Assembly (NCBI RefSeq): GCF_963678635.1 | Contig: NC_087062.1 | Location: forward strand, 43,106,395-43,170,394 | DNA from: Symsagittifera roscoffensis | Taxonomy: Eukaryota; Xenacoelomorpha; Acoela; Convolutidae | Direction: 5' to 3' | DNA length: 64,000 bases | In this document: piece by piece, positions 50,336 to 63,384 of the stretch | Layout of the letters: the number at the start of each line of letters is the position of its first letter | Numbering within the stretch: the stretch's first letter is position 1 | Notes under the pieces: generated by a model | Databases searched by the model: none | What the model was told of the DNA's origin: nothing | The model's input: the letters and a program-made list of their open reading frames with translations, nothing else | Position numbers and translations under genes: made by a program

Positions 50336-51090
50336 GACCTGTTCCGTGAGAAATCAATCGATTAAGCTTTAAGAGTCTCAACATTTCTGATTTTCACTTA
50401 AAATTCTTTTTCAAAATCACTTAAAATAAAACATACACTGAATATATCAAATTAGTTCAATCAAGTACGAAATTAAATGACATATCATCAACACGGACTA
50501 AGTAGTATCTGCGAAGTACAACAATGGTTGAGCAGCCAATCGTGCAGTCAGGTTTCTAAACAGAAACAGAAAAAAAATGCATGGCTGACACCATTAGTAC
50601 AACCCTGGAGGACAAAATAATCTCCAATTAAGGTTTCCGCTCTTGCAAAAATTTTGTTATTGTTAATTACTATTTGAACAATGTTTACTTATGATTGCAG
50701 AACCGTTTTTTATCAAGATAATCAAACTAAATCTGAACCAACCTCTACGAAAGTAGCAGCAATCAATTTAAGGACCAAAACTTCCCATGAAACTGTTTTT
50801 TAGTTGCCTACTAGAGTTCTGTTGCTGGAAAAAATTTCTGCCTATTATAAGAACTGATATTTTGAATCTGGAAAACCCTGGTGAGCAATAAACAAAAAGT
50901 TGCCATTTTTGAAGACGGTACTTTAAACTATTTGCGCTCAGTAAAAATAGAAATATTGATGGTTAAGTGGAAAAGTGGAGATTTTGAACAAAGAAGTTAT
51001 GAAGTTAAAGTTTTGTTTTTCCAGTTGAGAAAATTAATTGTTTTGATTTTCAATAACATATAGATTTTTAGTTGCCTGGATAGAACACGA
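50336..51090. other. No gene recognised
   Basis: AT-rich DNA with only short frames. A 60-codon + frame at 50881 has no support. Confidence 0.35.
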
Positions 51091-51092
51091 CA

Positions 51093-51325
51093 CATTTAGC
51101 TGCATGTGTCATTTTGATAATCACGCATATTGCATGCCCATATTCCCTCCCTTTCGTTAAACTTAGAAAGGGCAGAAGCATTTGCTTTTTTCAAATGAGC
51201 TTTTCTTAAAGTAGGTTTTTTTCCCTCTATTTGTCTGAGTATTAACACAGGCCATAATTTTGAACTTAATTTCACTGCCAATTGTTCAATTTTGGAAAAT
51301 GATTGACCGAAGAAAAGTTTAGTTT
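51093..51325 (-). CDS. Possible downstream exon of the CAP-like gene
   Basis: On the minus strand an open stretch reads TKLFFGQSFSKIEQLAVKL (about 51320 down) and on to CNMRDYQNDTCS with a stop at about 51096. It is rich in Lys/Leu and looks like protein, but I recognise no domain. The stretch lies about 190 bases downstream of the CAP exon, whose end (TGA/GTAAGC) can be read as a splice donor. It may therefore be the last exon of that gene. The splice acceptor is uncertain, so the left edge is approximate. Confidence 0.3.
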
Positions 51326-51515
51326 GCTCATATAGTTATTTCCTTGTTTGAAGTCAATTTGCTCGCTTCAATAGAAAAATTCCAAATGTGCATTACAACA
51401 TAAAGGAGTTTTTTTTTCACTTATTGACAGATTTGCGACATGAGTAAAAAAAACTTCATGTTTGCTTATTCAAAGTCAGCTGTCTTTTTCACCAAAATTC
51501 CGCAAAAAAGAACGC

Positions 51516-51701
51516 TTACTCATTACAAGTATCAAGGTCTTCTCCCCATCTTTTGATCGCTTCAAAGTTCCAATCGTTCATCAAGGCTTCGCCAACGATG
51601 TTGCCCATCAGCTTATAGAGGCACAAAATAACTGATAAATTGCACATGCCAATTGAGCCTGTACCGCAGCCAATGTGAGTACTATTTTGCCACATCATCT
51701 A
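51516..51701 (-). CDS. Exon of a CAP/SCP-family secreted protein (probable)
   Basis: The minus-strand exon begins after tgtgttccttag, a good splice acceptor. It reads MMWQNSTHIGCGTG, then CLYKLMGNIVGEA. The W.NST.IGCG block and the C.Y...GN..G block in this order are the two C-terminal signatures of the CAP domain (cysteine-rich secretory proteins, antigen 5, nematode SCP/TAPS). It ends WGEDLDTCNE at a TAA or at an overlapping splice donor (GA/GTAAGC). I could not find the preceding exon, which should end in the GHYTQ-type motif. A gene fragment or a gene with a long intron are both possible. The family is extracellular, with varied roles. Confidence 0.5.
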
Positions 51702-52788
51702 AGGAACACAAAGATTACATTTATTTGCAGGATCAAGTTACCACCAGTTTCGGTGAATTCAAATTGAGTTGCTTAATGTTGATATGAATCATGAATCGTC
51801 TTGAAGAATTTCCTTTTCAAAAACATAATAGGAATCAAACTTATGAAATGGGCAGAACGAAGCACCATCATTAACACTCGGTTGTCACACAGAATGCATT
51901 ACGAACTTTTGCTTCAATTATTATGCAAAAAAATTGTTAGCAACTAGTCCCGAAAAAGTTTTGCCTGCTAGATAAGCGCTTTTTTACTCAATTTATGATT
52001 AGACTAATGAAGACAACCAGGTTTTGAAAAATCTTTGGTGTTTCTTCAGAACCGAGAAAAATTATTGGCAGTCATTGTAAGATACTTCGGAAAAAAAAAA
52101 GAAAAAAAGCTAGAGTCCGCTGGCACAAAAGCATATCGAAAAAGTAGAAAACTCAAAATACATACATAATAAATCAATGTAAAATATTAAGAGATTTTGA
52201 TTAGGGTAACAAAACACAAGCCAAAAAAAGTTTTGAGATGAAACTGATAGCGAAGTCGGAGCGGAACACTCGAAACCCTAATCATTACAAAGCAAAAATG
52301 CGTAAGAGCCGGATGCAAGGTTTTGCGCTTAAAAGGCAGTGAAAATTTTCACGAGCACCAAAACTTAACCCGGGCTCGCCGACAAGTAATGGAATCAAGT
52401 TATTGATTCAATTAATGGAATCAAAGTCAATTTTTGGTCAGAGAATTTAATATCAAATGACTGCTATTTATCAACCACCCCTATAAAGAGTCAACTCAAC
52501 ACTCAAGTTCATGCGGATTTTGTAGTTAGTAACAAATTAAAATTTTAAGAAAAAAAAACATGAAAGGCAGATAGTTTTGTCTTGTAATTTACGACAAAGT
52601 GTTCTGCTTGTTTTGTATTCCATTGATAAAAATGCCTTGGTTTTTTCGAAGCCTGTGCCTTGCTATGATATTCTCTATTTTGTTTCGAGATTTGCTCCGC
52701 AGTTTCGATGATCGCGACGAAAATAGTTTACGATGCAATGTGTGTGTGATTAAAATCAATTTTCAAAGGTTTTGCTAATTGTTGCTCA
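51702..52788. other. No further gene recognised
   Basis: I looked here on the minus strand for the upstream CAP exons and found none that convince. Otherwise AT-rich DNA up to the first array monomer. Confidence 0.35.
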
Positions 52789-55700
52789 GACTTTCGATAC
52801 GAAAGTAACGGAATATTTGTGCTCGGGGTGGGTTTTTTTTTCTTCAGACAACTTTCGACTTTTTAACTAGCCATTTTTGACAAACCATTTTTACATCATG
52901 CGAAAGGTATTGTTGTCTTGAGCTTAAATGAAAAAAGATATTACACCTGTAATCATTTTTCGTAAATTTATGGGGGTTTAATGATTGCCGTTTTGGCCAA
53001 TTTGTGACAATTAACGCGCGATATATTTTGCGCTATTAACGCGTGAGCGGAGATTTAATCCGTCTTATAAATCGTTCCAATTTGGTTGAACGAAGCTTAT
53101 TTTCCATAATTGATTTGTTACAAGGAGCGAAATCTTTTCATTTGTACTTATATGGCGTATGGGGGGATGAATTCATTAAAAAACTTCAAAATTTAGATTT
53201 TTTTTTTCATTTTGTTTTTTATTTAATTTAGTTTTTTTTATGTTACTACTACTCCTTAAACTTTAAATGACAGTCATAACACTCAGGGCTTCGCCCCGAT
53301 ACGAGCAGTCTTGTTCCGACTTTCGATACGAAAGTAACGAAATATTTGTGCTCGGGGTGGGTTTTTTTTCTTCAGACAAATTTCGACTTTTTAATTAGCC
53401 ACTTTTGACAAAAATTTTTTTCGATCATTCGAAAGGTATTGTTGTCTTGAGCTTAAATTTAAAAAGATATTTTAACTGTGATAATTTTTCGTAAAGTTAT
53501 GGGGGTTTAAAGATTGCCGTTTTGGCCAATTTGGGACAATTAACGCGCGATATATTTTGCGCTGTTAACGCGTGAGCGGAGATTTAATCCGTCTTATAAG
53601 TCGTTCCAAATTAGTTGAAAGAAGCTTATTCGCCATAATTGATTTGTTACAAGGAGCGAAATTTTTTCTTTTGTACTTATATGGCGTATGGGGTGATGAA
53701 TTCATTAAAAAAGTTCAAAATTAAAAACTTTTTTTTTCATTTTATTTTTTATTTAATTTAGTTTTTTTATGTTACTACTACTCCTTAAACTTTAAATGAC
53801 AGTCGGAACACTCAGGGCTTCGCCCTGATACGAGCAGTCTTGTTCCGACTATCGATACGAAAAAAACGAAATATTTGTGCTCGGGGTGGGTTTTTTTTCT
53901 TCAGACAAATTTCGACTTTTTAATTAGCCACTTTTGACAAAATTTTTTAACATCATTCGAAAGGTATTGTTGACTTGAGCTTAAATTTAAAAAGATATTT
54001 TAACCGTGATCATTTTTCGTAAAATTATGGGGGTTTAAAGATTGCCGTTTTGGCCAATTTGGGACAATTAACGCGCGATATATTTTGCGCTGTTAACGCG
54101 TGAGCGGAGATTTAATCCGTCTTATAAGTCGTTCCAAATTAGTTGAAAGAAGTTTATTCGCCATAATTGATTTGTTACAAGGAGCGAAATCTTTTCTTTT
54201 GTACTTATATGGCGTATGGGGGGATGAATTCATTAAAAAAAGTTCAAAATTTAGAATTTTTTTTTCATTTTATTTTTTATTTAATTTAGTTTTTTTTATG
54301 TTATTACTACTCCTTAAATTTTAAATGACAGTCGGAACACCCAGGGCTTCGCCCTGATACGAGCAGTCTTGTTCCGACTATCGATACGAAAGTAACGAAA
54401 TATTTGTGCTCGGGTGGGTTTTTTTTTCTTCAGACAAATTTCGACTTTTTAATTAGTCTTTTTTGACAAAAATTTTTACATCATTCAAAACGTATTGTTG
54501 TCTTGAGCCTAAATTTAAAAAGATATTTTACCTGTGATTATTTTTCTTAAAGTTATGGGGGTTTAATGATTGCCGTTTTGGCCAATTTGTGACAATTAAC
54601 GCGCGATATATTTTGAGCTATTAACGCGTGAGCGGAGATTTAATCCGTCTTATAAATCAGTCCAAATTAGTTGAAAAAAGCTTATTTGCCATAATTGATT
54701 TGTTACAAGGAGCGAAATCTTTTCTTTTGTACTTATATGGCGTATGGGGGGATGAATTCATTAAAAAAAGTTCAAAATTTAGATTTTTTTTTGCATTTTG
54801 TTTTTTATTTAATTTAGTTTTTTTAATGTTACTACTACTCCTTAAACTTTAAATGACAGTCGGAACACTCAAGGCTTCGCCCTGATACGAGCAGTCTTGT
54901 TCCGACTTTCGATACGAAAGTAACGAAATATATCTGCTCGGGGTGGGTTTTTTTTTCTTCAGACAAGTTTCGACTTTTTAATTAGCCACTTTTGACAAAA
55001 ATTTTTTACGTCATTCGAAAGGTATTGTTGTCTTGAGCTTAAATTTAAAAAGATATTTTAACTGTGATCATTTTTCGTAAAGTTATGGGGGTTTAAAGAT
55101 TGCCGTTTTGGCCAATTTGGGACAATTAACGCGCGATATATTTTGCGCTATTAACGCGTGAGCGGAGATTTAATCCGTTTTATAAGTCGTTCCAAATTAG
55201 TTGAAAGAAGCTTATTTGCAATAATTGATTTGTTACAAGGAGCGAAATCTTTTCATTTGTACTTATATGGCGTATGGGGGGATGAATTCATTAAAAAAAA
55301 GTTCAAAATTTCAATTTTTTTAATCTTTCAATTTATTTTTTATTTAATTTAGTTTTTTTTATGTTACTACTACTCCTTAAACTTTAAATGACAGTCGGAA
55401 CACTCAGGGCTTCGCCCTGATACGAGCAGTCGTGTTCCGACTTTCGATACGAAAGTAACGAAATTTTTGTGCTCGGGGTGGGTTTTTTTTTCTTCAGACA
55501 AATTTCGACTTTTTAATTAGCCCTTTTTGACGAAATTTTTTTACATCATTCAAAACGTATTGTTCTCTTGAGCCTAAATTTAAAACGGTATTTCACTTGT
55601 GATCATTTCTCGTAAAGTTATGGGGGTTTAATGATCGCCGTTTTGGCCAGTTTGTGACAATTAGCGCGCGATATATTTTGCGCTATTAACGCGTGAGCGG

Positions 55701-58627
55701 AGATTTAATCCGTCTTATAAATCATTCCAAATTGGTTGAACGAAGCTTATTTGCCATAATTGATTTGTTAAAAGGAGCGAAGTTGTTTCTTTTGTACTTA
55801 TATGGCGTATGGGGGGATGAATTCATTAAAAAAGTTCAAAATTTAGAATTTTTTTTTTCATTTTGTTTTTTATCTAATTTAGTTTTTTTGTTAATATACC
55901 ACTACTCCTTAGTTTTTAAATGGCAGTCGAAACACTCAGGGTTTCACCCTGATACGAGCAGTCTTGTTCCGACTTTCGATACGAAAGTAACGAAATATTT
56001 GTGCTCGGGGTGGGTTTTTTTTTCTTCAGACAAACTTCGACTTTTTAATTAGCCACTTTTGACAAAAATTTTTTACGTCATTCGAAAGGTATTGTTGTTT
56101 TGAGCTTAAATTTAAAAAGATATTTTAACTGTGATCATTTTTCGTAAAGTTATGGGGGTTTAAAGATTGCCGTTTTGGCCAATTTGGGACAATTAACGCG
56201 CGATATATTTTGCGCTATTAACGCGTGAGCGGAGATTTAATCCGTCTTATAGGTCGTTCCAATTTAGTTGAAAGAAGCTTATTTGCCATAATTGATTTGT
56301 TACAACGAGCGAAATTTTTTATTTTGTACTTATATGGCGTATGGGGTGATGATTTCATTTAAAAAAGTTCAAAATTTAGATTTTTTTCTTTCATTTTGTT
56401 TTTTATCTAATTTAGTTTTTTTATGTTACTATACTACTACTCCTTAATTTTTAAATGGCAGTCGGAACACTCAGGGCTCCATCCTGATACGAGCAGTCTT
56501 GTTCCGACTTCGATACGAAAGTAACGAAATATTTGTGCTCGGGGTGGGTTTTTTTTTCTTCAGACAAATTTCGACTTTTTAATTAGCCCTTTTTGATGAA
56601 TTTTTTTTACATCATTCGAAAGGTATTGATGTGTTGAGCTTAAATTTAAAAAGATATTTTGACTGTGATCATTTTTCGTAAAGTTATGGGGTTTTAAAGA
56701 TTGCCGTTTTGGTCAATTTGTGACAATTAACGCGCGATATATTTTGCGCTATTAACGCGTGAGCGGAGATTTAATCCGTCTTATAAATCGTTCCAAATTA
56801 GTTGAAAGAAGCTTATTTGCCATAATTGAGTTGTTACGAGGAGCGAAATCTTTTCATTTGTACTTATATGGCGTATGGGGGGATGAATCATTAAAAAAAG
56901 TTCAAAATTTAGAATTTTTTTTTTTCATTTTATTTTTTATTTAATTTAGTTTTTTTTATGTTACTACTACTCCTTAAACTTTAAAAGACAGTCGGAACAC
57001 TCAGGGCTTCACCCTGATACGAGCAGTCTTGTTCCGACTTCGATACGAAAGTAACGAAATATTTGTGCTCGGGGTGGGTTTTTTTTTCTTCAGACAAATT
57101 TCGACTTTTTATTAACCCTTTTTGACAAAATTTTTTTACATCATTCGAAAGGTATTGATGGGTTGAGCTTAATTTTAAAAAGATATTTCACTTGTGATCA
57201 TTTCTCGTAAAGTTATGGGGGTTTAATGATCGCCGTTTTGGCCAATTTGTGACAATTAACGCGCGATATATTTTGCGCTATTAACGCGTGAGCGGAGATT
57301 TAATCCGTCTTATAAATCATTCCAAATTGGTTGAACGAAGCTTATTTGCCATAATTGATTTGTTAAAAGGAGCGAAGTTTTTTCTTTTGTACTTATACGG
57401 CGTATGGGGGGATGAATTCATTAAAAAAGTTCAAAATTTAGAATTTTTTTTTTTCATTTTGTTTTTTATCTAATTTAGTTTTTTTGTTAATATACCACTA
57501 CTCCTTAGTTTTAAATGGCAGTTGGAACACTCAGGGCTTCACCCTGATACGAGCAGTCTTGTTCCGACTTTCGATACGAAAGTAACGAAATATTTGTGCT
57601 CGGGGTGGGTTTTTTTTTCTTCAGACAAATTTCGACTTTTTAATTAGCCCTTTTTGATTAATTTTTTTTACATCATTCGAAAGGTATTGTTGTTTTGAGC
57701 TTAAATTTAAAAAGATATTTTAACTGTGATCATTTTTCGTAAAGTTATGGGGGTTTAAAGATTGCCGTTTTGGCCAATTTGGGACAATTAACGCGCGATA
57801 TATTTTGCGCTATTAACGCGTGAGCGGAGATTTAATCCGTCTTATAGGTCGTTCCAATTTGGTTGAACGAAGTTTATTTGCCATAATTGATTTGTTACAA
57901 GGAGCGAAGTTTTTTCTTTGGTACTTATATGGCGTATGGGGTGATGAATTCATTAAAAAAAGTTCAAAATTTAGAATTTTTCTTTCATTTTGTTTTTTAT
58001 CTAATTTAGTTTTTTTATGTTACTATACTACTACTCCTTAATTTTTAAATGGCAGTCGGAACACTCAGGGCTCCATCCTGATACGAGCAGTCTTGTTCCG
58101 ACTTCGATACGAAAGTAACGAAATATTTGTGCTCGGGGTGGGTTTTTTTTTCTTCAGACAAATTTCGACTTTTTATTAACCCTTTTTGACGAAATTTTTT
58201 TACATCATTCGAAAGGTATTGATGTGTTGAGCTGAAATTTAAAAAGATATTTTGACTGTGATCATTTTTCGTAAAGTTATGGGGGTTTAAAGATTGCCGT
58301 TTTGGCCAATTTGGGACAATTAACGCGCGATATATTTTGCGCTATTAACGCGTGAGCGGAGATTTAATCCGTCTTATAAATCGTTCCAAATTAGTTGAAA
58401 GAAGCTTATTTGCCATAATTGAGTTGTTACGAGGAGCGAAATCTTTTCATTTGTACTTATATGGCGTATGGGGGGATGAATTCATTAAAAAAAGTTCAAA
58501 ATTTAGAATTTTTTTTTTCATTTTATTTTTTATTTAATTTAGTTTTTTTTATGTTACTACTACTCCTTAAACTTTAAAAGACAGTCGGAACACTCAGGGC
58601 TCCATTCTGATACGAGCAGTCTTGATC

Positions 58628-60404
58628 CGACTTCGATAGGAAAGTAACGAAATATTTGTGCTCGGGGTGTGTTCTTTTTCTTCAGACAAAATTCGACTTT
58701 TTAACTAGCCATTTTTGTCCAAATTTTTTTAGATCATTCGAAAGGTATTGTTGTCTTGAGCTTAAATTTAGAAAGATATTTCAATTGTGATCATTTTTTG
58801 TAAAGTTATGCGAGTTTAAAGATTGCCGTTTTGGCCAATTTGGGACAATTAACGCTCAATTTTTTTTGCGCTATTAACGCGTGAGTGGAGATTTAATCAG
58901 TCTTATAAATCGTTCCAAATTGGTTGAAAGAAACTTATTTGCCATAATTGATTTGTTACAAGGAGCGAAATTTTTTCTTTTGTACTTATATGGCGTATGG
59001 GGGGATGAATTCATTAAAAAAAGTTCAAAATTTAGAATTTTTTTTTCATTTTATTTTTTTAAAAGTTTTTTTATGTTACTACTGCTCCATAAACTTTAAA
59101 TGGCAGTCGGCCCACTCAGGGCTTCGCCCTGATACGAGCAGTCTTGTTCCGACTTTCGATACGAAAGTAACGGAATATTTGTGCTCGGGGTTGGTTTTTG
59201 TTTCAGACAAGTTTCAATTTTTAAGTAGCCATTTTTGACAAAATTTTTTTTTTCATCATTCGAAAGATATTGTTTTTTCTGAGCTTAAATTTGAAAAAAC
59301 AATTCACCTGTGATCATTTTTCGTAAAGTTATGGGGGTTTAATGATTGTCATTTTGGCCAATTTGGGACAATTAACTCGCGATATATTTCGCGCTAGTAA
59401 CGCGTAAGTGGAGATTTAACCCGTCTTAGAAATCGTTCCAAATTGGTTGGAAGAAGCTTATTTGCCATAATTGATTTGTTACAAGTAGCGAAATTTTTTC
59501 TTTTGTAGTTTATATGGCGTGTGGGGTGATGACTTTCAAAAAAATTTCAAATTTTAGAAAATTTTTTTTTTGATTTCGTTTTATTTCATTGAATTTTTAA
59601 ATGTTATTACTGCTCCAGAAACCTTAAAAGGCAGTCGCAACATTCAAGGCTTCGCCCTGATACGAGCAGTCTTGTTGTTCTGACTTTTGATACGAAAGTA
59701 ACGGAATATTTGTGCTCGGTGTGGGTTTTTTTTTTCTTCAGACAAATTTCGACTTTTTATTTAGCCACTTTTGACGATTTTTTTACATCATTCGAAAGGT
59801 ATTGTTGTCTTGAGCTTAAATTTGAAGAAAAAATTTCACCTGCGATCATTTTTATTAAAGTTATGTGGATTTAAGGATTGCCATTTTGGCCAATATGGGA
59901 CAATTAACTCGCGATATATTTCGCGCTATTAACGCGTAAGTGGAGATTTAATCCGTCTTAGAAATCGTTCCAAATTGGTTGGAAGAAGCTTATTTGCCAT
60001 AATTGATTTGTTACAAGTAGCGAAATCTATTCTTTTGTAGTTTATATGGCGTGTGGGGAGATGGTTTTCAAAAAAATTTCAAATTTTAGAAAATTTTTTT
60101 TTTTTATTTTAATTTGTTCCATTGAATTTTTTGATGTTAGTACTACTCAACAAACCTCAAAAGGCATTCGGAACATTCAGGGCTTCGCCCTGATACGAAT
60201 AGTCTTGTTGTTCCGACTTTCGATACGAAAGTAATGGAATATTTGTGCTCGGGGTGGGTTTTTTTTTCTTCAGACAAATTTCGAATTTTTTTTTCATTTT
60301 ATTTTTTATTTAATTTAGTTTTTTTTATGTTACTACTACTCCTTAAAGTTTAAATGACAGTCGGAACACTCAGGGCTCCACCCTGATACGAGCAGTCTTG
60401 TTCC
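58628..60404. repeat. Composite satellite block 1 (A', B, B, short)
   Basis: A variant A' monomer (tgtccaaat, cgagtttaaag, gtgagtggag) is followed by two type B monomers (59151-60214) and a 190-bp shortened monomer (60215-60404) that jumps from the cagacaaatttcg region to the poly-T end. The same order returns at 62007-63384. Confidence 0.8.
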
Positions 60405-62006
60405 GACTTCGATACGAAAGTAACGAAATATTTGTGCTCGGGGTGGGTTTTTTTCTGCAGACAAATTTCGACTTTTTAACTAGCCATTTTTGTCCAAATT
60501 GTTTTAAATCATTCGAAAGGTATTGTTGTCTTGAGCTTAAATTTAAAAAGATATTTTAAATGTGATCATTTTTCATAACGTTATGCGAGTTTAAAGATTG
60601 CCGTTTCGGCCAACTTGGGACAATTAACGCGCGATATATTTTGCGCTATTAACGCGTGAGCGGAGATTTAATCCGTCTTATAAATCATTCCAAATTGGTT
60701 GAACGAAGCTTATTTGCCATAATTGTTTTGTTAAAAGGAGCGAAGTTTTTTCTTTTGTACTTATATGGCGTATGGGGTGAAGAACTCATTAAAAAAAGTT
60801 CAAAATTTAGATTTTTTTTTTTCATTTTGTTTTTTATCTAATTCAGTTTTTTTATGTTACTATACTACTACTCCTTAATTTTTAAATGGCAGTCGGAACA
60901 CTCAGGGCTTCGCCCTGATACGAGCAGTCTTGTTCCGACTTTCGATACGAAATTAACGAAATATTTGTGCTCGGGGTGGGTTTTTTTTTCTTCAGACAAA
61001 TTTCGACTTTTTAATTAGCCATTTTTGACAAAATTTTTTTACATCATTCGAAAGGTATTGTTGTCTTGAGCTTAAGTTTAAAAAGATATTTTAACTGTGA
61101 TTATTTTTCGTAAAGTTATGGGGGTTTAAATATTGCCGTTTTGGCCAATTTGGGACAATTAACGCGCGATATATTTTGCGCTATTAACGCGTGAGCGGAG
61201 GTTTAATCCGTCTTATAAGTCGTTCCAAATTAGTTGAAAGAAGCTTATTTGCCATAATTGATTTGTTACAAGGAGCGAAATTTTTTCTTTTGTACTTATA
61301 TGGCGTATGGGGTGATGAATTCATTAAAAAAAGTTCAAAATTTAGATTTTTTTTTTTCATTTTGTTTTTTATCTAATTTAGTTTTTTTTATGTTACTATA
61401 CTACTACTCCTTAATTTTTAAATGGCAGTCGGAACACGCAGGGCGTCGCCCTGATACGAGCAGTCTTGTTCCGACTTTCGATACGAAAGTAACGAAATAT
61501 TTGTGCTCGGGGTGGGTTTTTTTTCTTCAGACAAACTTCGACTTTTTAATTAGCCACTTTTGACGAATTTTTTTTACATCATTCGAAAGGTATTGATGTG
61601 TTGAGCTTAAATTTAAAAAGATATTTTGACTGTGATCATTTTTCGTAAAGTTATGGGGGTTTAAAGATTGGCGTTTTGGCCAATTTGGGACAATTAACGC
61701 GCGATATATTTTGCGCTATTAACGCGTGAGCGGAGATTTAATCCGTCTTATAAATCATTCCAAATTGGTTGAACGAAGTTTATTTGCCATAATTGATTTG
61801 TTACAAGGAGCGAAGTTTTTTATTTTGTACTTATATGGCGTATGGGGTGATGAATTCATTAAAAAAAGTTCAAAATTTAGAATTTTTTTTTTCATTTTGT
61901 TTTTTATCTAATTTAGTTTTTTTTATGTTACTATACTACTACTCCTTACTTTTTAAATGGCAGTCGGAACACTCAGGGCTTCGCCCTGACACGAGCAGTC
62001 TTGTTC

Positions 62007-63384
62007 CGACTTTCGATACGAAAGTAACGAAATATTTGTGCTAGGGGTGGGTTTTTTTTTTCTTCAGACAAAATTCGACTTTTTAACTAGCCATTTTTGT
62101 CCAAATTTTTTTAGATCATTCGAAAGGTATTGTTGTCTTGAGCTTAAAATTTAGAAAGATATTTCAATTGTGATCATTTTTCGTAAAGTTATGCGAGTTT
62201 AAAGATTGCCGTTTTGGCCAATTTGGGACAATTAACGCGCAATTTTTTTGCGCTATTAACGCGTGAGTGGAGATTTAATCAGTCTTATAAATCGTTCCAA
62301 ATTGGTTGAAAGAAACCTATTTGCCATAATTGATTTGTTACAAGGAGCGAAATTTTTTCTTTTGTACTTATACGTAACGCGTAAGTGGAGATTTAATCCG
62401 TCTTAGAAATCGTTCCAAATTGGTTGGAAGAAGCTTATTTGCCATAATTGATTTGTTACAAGTAGCGAAATCTTTTCTTTTGTAGTTTATATGGCGTGTG
62501 GGGGGATGACTTTCAAAAAAATTTCAAATTTTAGAAAAATTTTTTTTTTGATTTCGTTTTATTTCCTTGAATTTTTAAATGTTATTAATGCTCCAGAAAC
62601 CTTAAAAGGCAGTCGCAACATTCAAGGCTTCGCCCTGATACGAGCAGTCTTGTTGTTCTGACTTTTGATACGAAAGTAACGGAATATTTGTGCTCGGTGT
62701 GGGTTTTTTTTTCTTCAGACAAATTTCGACTTTTTAGTTAGCCACTTTTGACCATTTTTTTACATCATTCGAAAGGTATTGTTGTCTTGAGCTTAAATTT
62801 GAAAAACAAATTTCACCTGTGATCATTTTTATTAAAGTTATGTGGATTTAAGGATTGCCATTTTGGCCAATATGGGACAACTAACTCGCGATATATTTCG
62901 CGCTATTAACGCGTAAGTGGAGATTTAATCCGTCTTAGAAATTGTTCCAAATTGGTTGGAAGAAGCTTATTTGCCATAATTGATTTGTTACAAGTAGCGA
63001 AATCTATTCTTTTGTAGTTTATATGGCGTGTGGGGTGATGATTTTCAAAAAAATTTCAAATTTTAGAAAAAAATTTTTTTTTTGATTTTGTTTTGTTCCA
63101 TTGAATTTTTAGATGTTAGTACTACTCCACAAACCTCAAAAGGCAGTCGGAACATTCAGGGCTTCGCCCTGATACGAGTAGTCTTGTTGTTCCGACTTTC
63201 GATACGAAAGTAATGGATTATTTGTGCTCGGGGTGGGTTTTTTTTTCTTCAGACAAATTTCGATTTTTTTTTTCATTTTATTTTTTATTTAATTTAGTTT
63301 TTTTTATGTTACTACTACTCCTTAAAGTTTAAATGACAGTCGGAACACTCAGGGCTCCACCCTGATACGAGCAGTCTTGTTCCG
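62007..63384. repeat. Composite satellite block 2, with internal deletion
   Basis: Same order as 58628-60404, but at about 62371 the A' monomer breaks off (tgtacttata) and resumes in type B at cgtaacgcgtaagtggag, a loss of about 393 bp compared with block 1. The shortened monomer is 63194-63384. A further shortened one follows (63385-63726, jump at gctcgcaattttt). Confidence 0.8.

Noticed and set aside
55920-55995. Hammerhead ribozyme in the satellite (ctgatacgagcagtc...cgaaagt)
   Set aside because: The core CTGANGA is absent (CTGATAC) and the GAAA does not sit in the right place relative to a GUC on either strand. Other ribozyme classes remain untested.
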